Assembly (NCBI RefSeq): GCF_009674725.1
Contig: NZ_WKKH01000001.1
Location: forward strand, 242,289 to 306,288
DNA from: Pedobacter petrophilus
GTDB taxonomy: Bacteria > Bacteroidota > Bacteroidia > Sphingobacteriales > Sphingobacteriaceae
Length of the DNA: 64,000 bases
Direction of reading: 5' to 3'
Part shown: positions 63,363 through 64,000 of the stretch, piece after piece
Numbering within the stretch: the first letter of the stretch is position 1
How the letters are laid out: each line of letters starts with the position of its first letter
Notes under the pieces: model-generated
The model's input: the letters and a program-made list of their open reading frames with translations, nothing else
What the model was told of the DNA's origin: nothing
The model's database searches: none
Translations under genes and position numbers: made by a program

Positions 63363-63422
63363 TACTAACCTTCTAACCCCTTTCTAACCCCTAACCTTTT
63401 CAACCAACCCCTCAAAACCCCC
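63363..63422 (+). repeat. CTAACC-rich pyrimidine tract
   Basis: CTAACC occurs four times within 60 bases with CCCC and AACC variants between, steps 8, 11 and 7 nt. C-rich on the plus strand, G-rich on the minus strand. Looser than the other heptad arrays. Confidence 0.5.
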
Positions 63423-63511
63423 TTCTTTCCAAAAGGTTTTACCTTTTTTAAATTTTTCCCCGATGATTTCCAGCTGCTTACGGTTTTGGCTTTATTTTAT
63501 CGGGTTATTGA

Positions 63512-63542
63512 TTTGTGGCGGTGGTAATTTTTGCTACCTTTG
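63512..63542 (+). promoter_or_regulatory. tandem promoter P1
   Basis: TTTG (63512-63515), exactly 19 bp, TACCTTTG (63535-63542). First of three stacked promoters with the same -7 sequence. Downstream bases CATCCCGCTTCGGAGG resemble those after P2. Confidence 0.85.
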
Positions 63543-63633
63543 CATCCCGCTTCGGAGGAAACGGATGGGCTGAAAAGCAGGTTAATGATGTTGTGAGGGG
63601 AATAAAGGGAGCAGGAATTATTTTAAATAAAAC

Positions 63634-63663
63634 CTGCAGATGTGAGAAAAATCATTACCTTTG
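63634..63663 (+). promoter_or_regulatory. tandem promoter P2
   Basis: CTG (63634-63636, one mismatch to TTG), 19 bp, TACCTTTG (63656-63663). It lies 121 bp after P1 and is followed by CCACCCGCTCCGGAAGG, similar to the P1 downstream sequence. Confidence 0.78.
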
Positions 63664-63759
63664 CCACCCGCTCCGGAAGGAATGGATTGCTGACTGAGAG
63701 GTTGGCAGGATTGAAAGGCAAAACAGGGATACGGGTTTAAAAAATAAAATTTATTTTAT

Positions 63760-63790
63760 TTGGAATTTGGTAAAAGATTCCTACCTTTGC
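63760..63790 (+). promoter_or_regulatory. tandem promoter P3
   Basis: TTTG (63760-63763), exactly 19 bp, TACCTTTG (63783-63790). It lies 127 bp after P2 and has an AT-rich upstream stretch (63736-63760), as in strong rRNA promoters. Confidence 0.85.
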
Positions 63791-64000
63791 ACTCCCAACG
63801 GAAACGAAGGGGAAATAAAAAAATCGGAACGGCGGATGTCGGGAAGAAGATAAAACAAGATTGAAACGGTATAAACGAAAGGAGAGACGATTAAGACTTT
63901 CTGAAACTGAATACTGAAGATATATAAAAAGGGTTGCCGTGAGGTTTAGACCTGATAAGTTCTTAAAAGAGATGTCAATGTAGCGAAAGCGGGTTTAATG
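63791..64000 (+). other. probable rRNA operon leader
   Basis: About 210 bases downstream of P3 with no open frame and no 16S start visible. Stacked strong promoters plus a non-coding leader suggest that a 16S-23S-5S operon begins just past the window. This is inference; a different highly expressed gene is possible. Confidence 0.5.

Larger units (their letters stand above)
62739..63511. other. 773-bp spacer without confident genes
   Basis: No intact gene seen. It holds a possible gene remnant (63166-63318, minus strand), a CTAACC-rich pyrimidine tract (63363-63422) and otherwise unassigned AT-rich DNA. Confidence 0.6.

Noticed and set aside
63791..64000. 16S rRNA gene inside the window
   Set aside because: No match to the conserved 16S start region (GAGTTTGATCCTGGCTC) is present; if there, it lies beyond base 64000.

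Overview
The window looks like a chromosomal segment of a Bacteroidota member, most likely of the Sphingobacteriaceae (Pedobacter-like). Reasons: an AT-rich genome; Bacteroidota-type promoters (TTG, about 19 bp, TAnnTTTG) instead of sigma70 boxes; almost no Shine-Dalgarno sequences; and lineage-typical genes and neighbourhoods (ubiE-porT, nadK-DUF6089-uppS-bamA-ompH-ompH-murI, bamD-rpoZ-coaBC-DUF4835, DUF4394, carboxypeptidase-regulatory-domain proteins, OprO/P-type porin). The genus is an inference from gene content.

Layout. 1-4.5 kb: a UbiA prenyltransferase cut by the window edge, engB, ubiE/menG, the T9SS protein PorT, an SDR dehydrogenase and YqeY. 4.8-13.9 kb: an envelope cluster of alpha/beta hydrolase, CBS protein, nadK, DUF6089, uppS, bamA, two Skp/OmpH chaperones and murI. 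14-24 kb: a long PurF-like enzyme, LysE and FucP-type transporters, a dCMP-deaminase-family protein, a HigBA toxin-antitoxin pair, guaA, a binding-protein-like lipoprotein and an rRNA m5C methyltransferase. 24-36 kb: transport and energy (MarC, OprO/P porin, two APC permeases, K+-dependent membrane pyrophosphatase, YhcC radical SAM, Amt plus porin). 36-46 kb: small and hypothetical proteins, YkuK, a DbpA-like helicase, half-size YehS, SGNH hydrolase, two small membrane proteins, EttA, DUF4394 lipoprotein. 46-56 kb: ClpC, ATP-grasp, PA0069 radical SAM, a paralogous outer-surface pair, RecN. 56-62.7 kb: BlaI plus M56 peptidase, then (reading leftward) the bamD-rpoZ-coaBC-DUF4835 operon. 62.7-64 kb: no confident gene, but three strong tandem promoters that probably drive an rRNA operon starting just beyond the window.

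Most genes are housekeeping. No prophage, CRISPR array, insertion sequence or biosynthetic cluster is visible. The unusual signals are in regulation and repeats: (i) at least eight genes have a TAnnTTTG box ending 3-9 nt before the start codon, predicting leaderless or near-leaderless mRNAs; (ii) several intergenic spaces hold degenerate tandem heptads in exact 7-nt register (AGTCNNN and relatives); (iii) a 15-bp element (AGCTTTGACAACTTT) recurs as inverted pairs downstream of genes; (iv) an M56 sensor-type peptidase carries six 20-residue tandem repeats, and its partner blaI has two identical TACGAA-N4-TTCGTA operators; (v) three promoters with exact 19-bp spacing are stacked at the right end, two of them in duplicated units.
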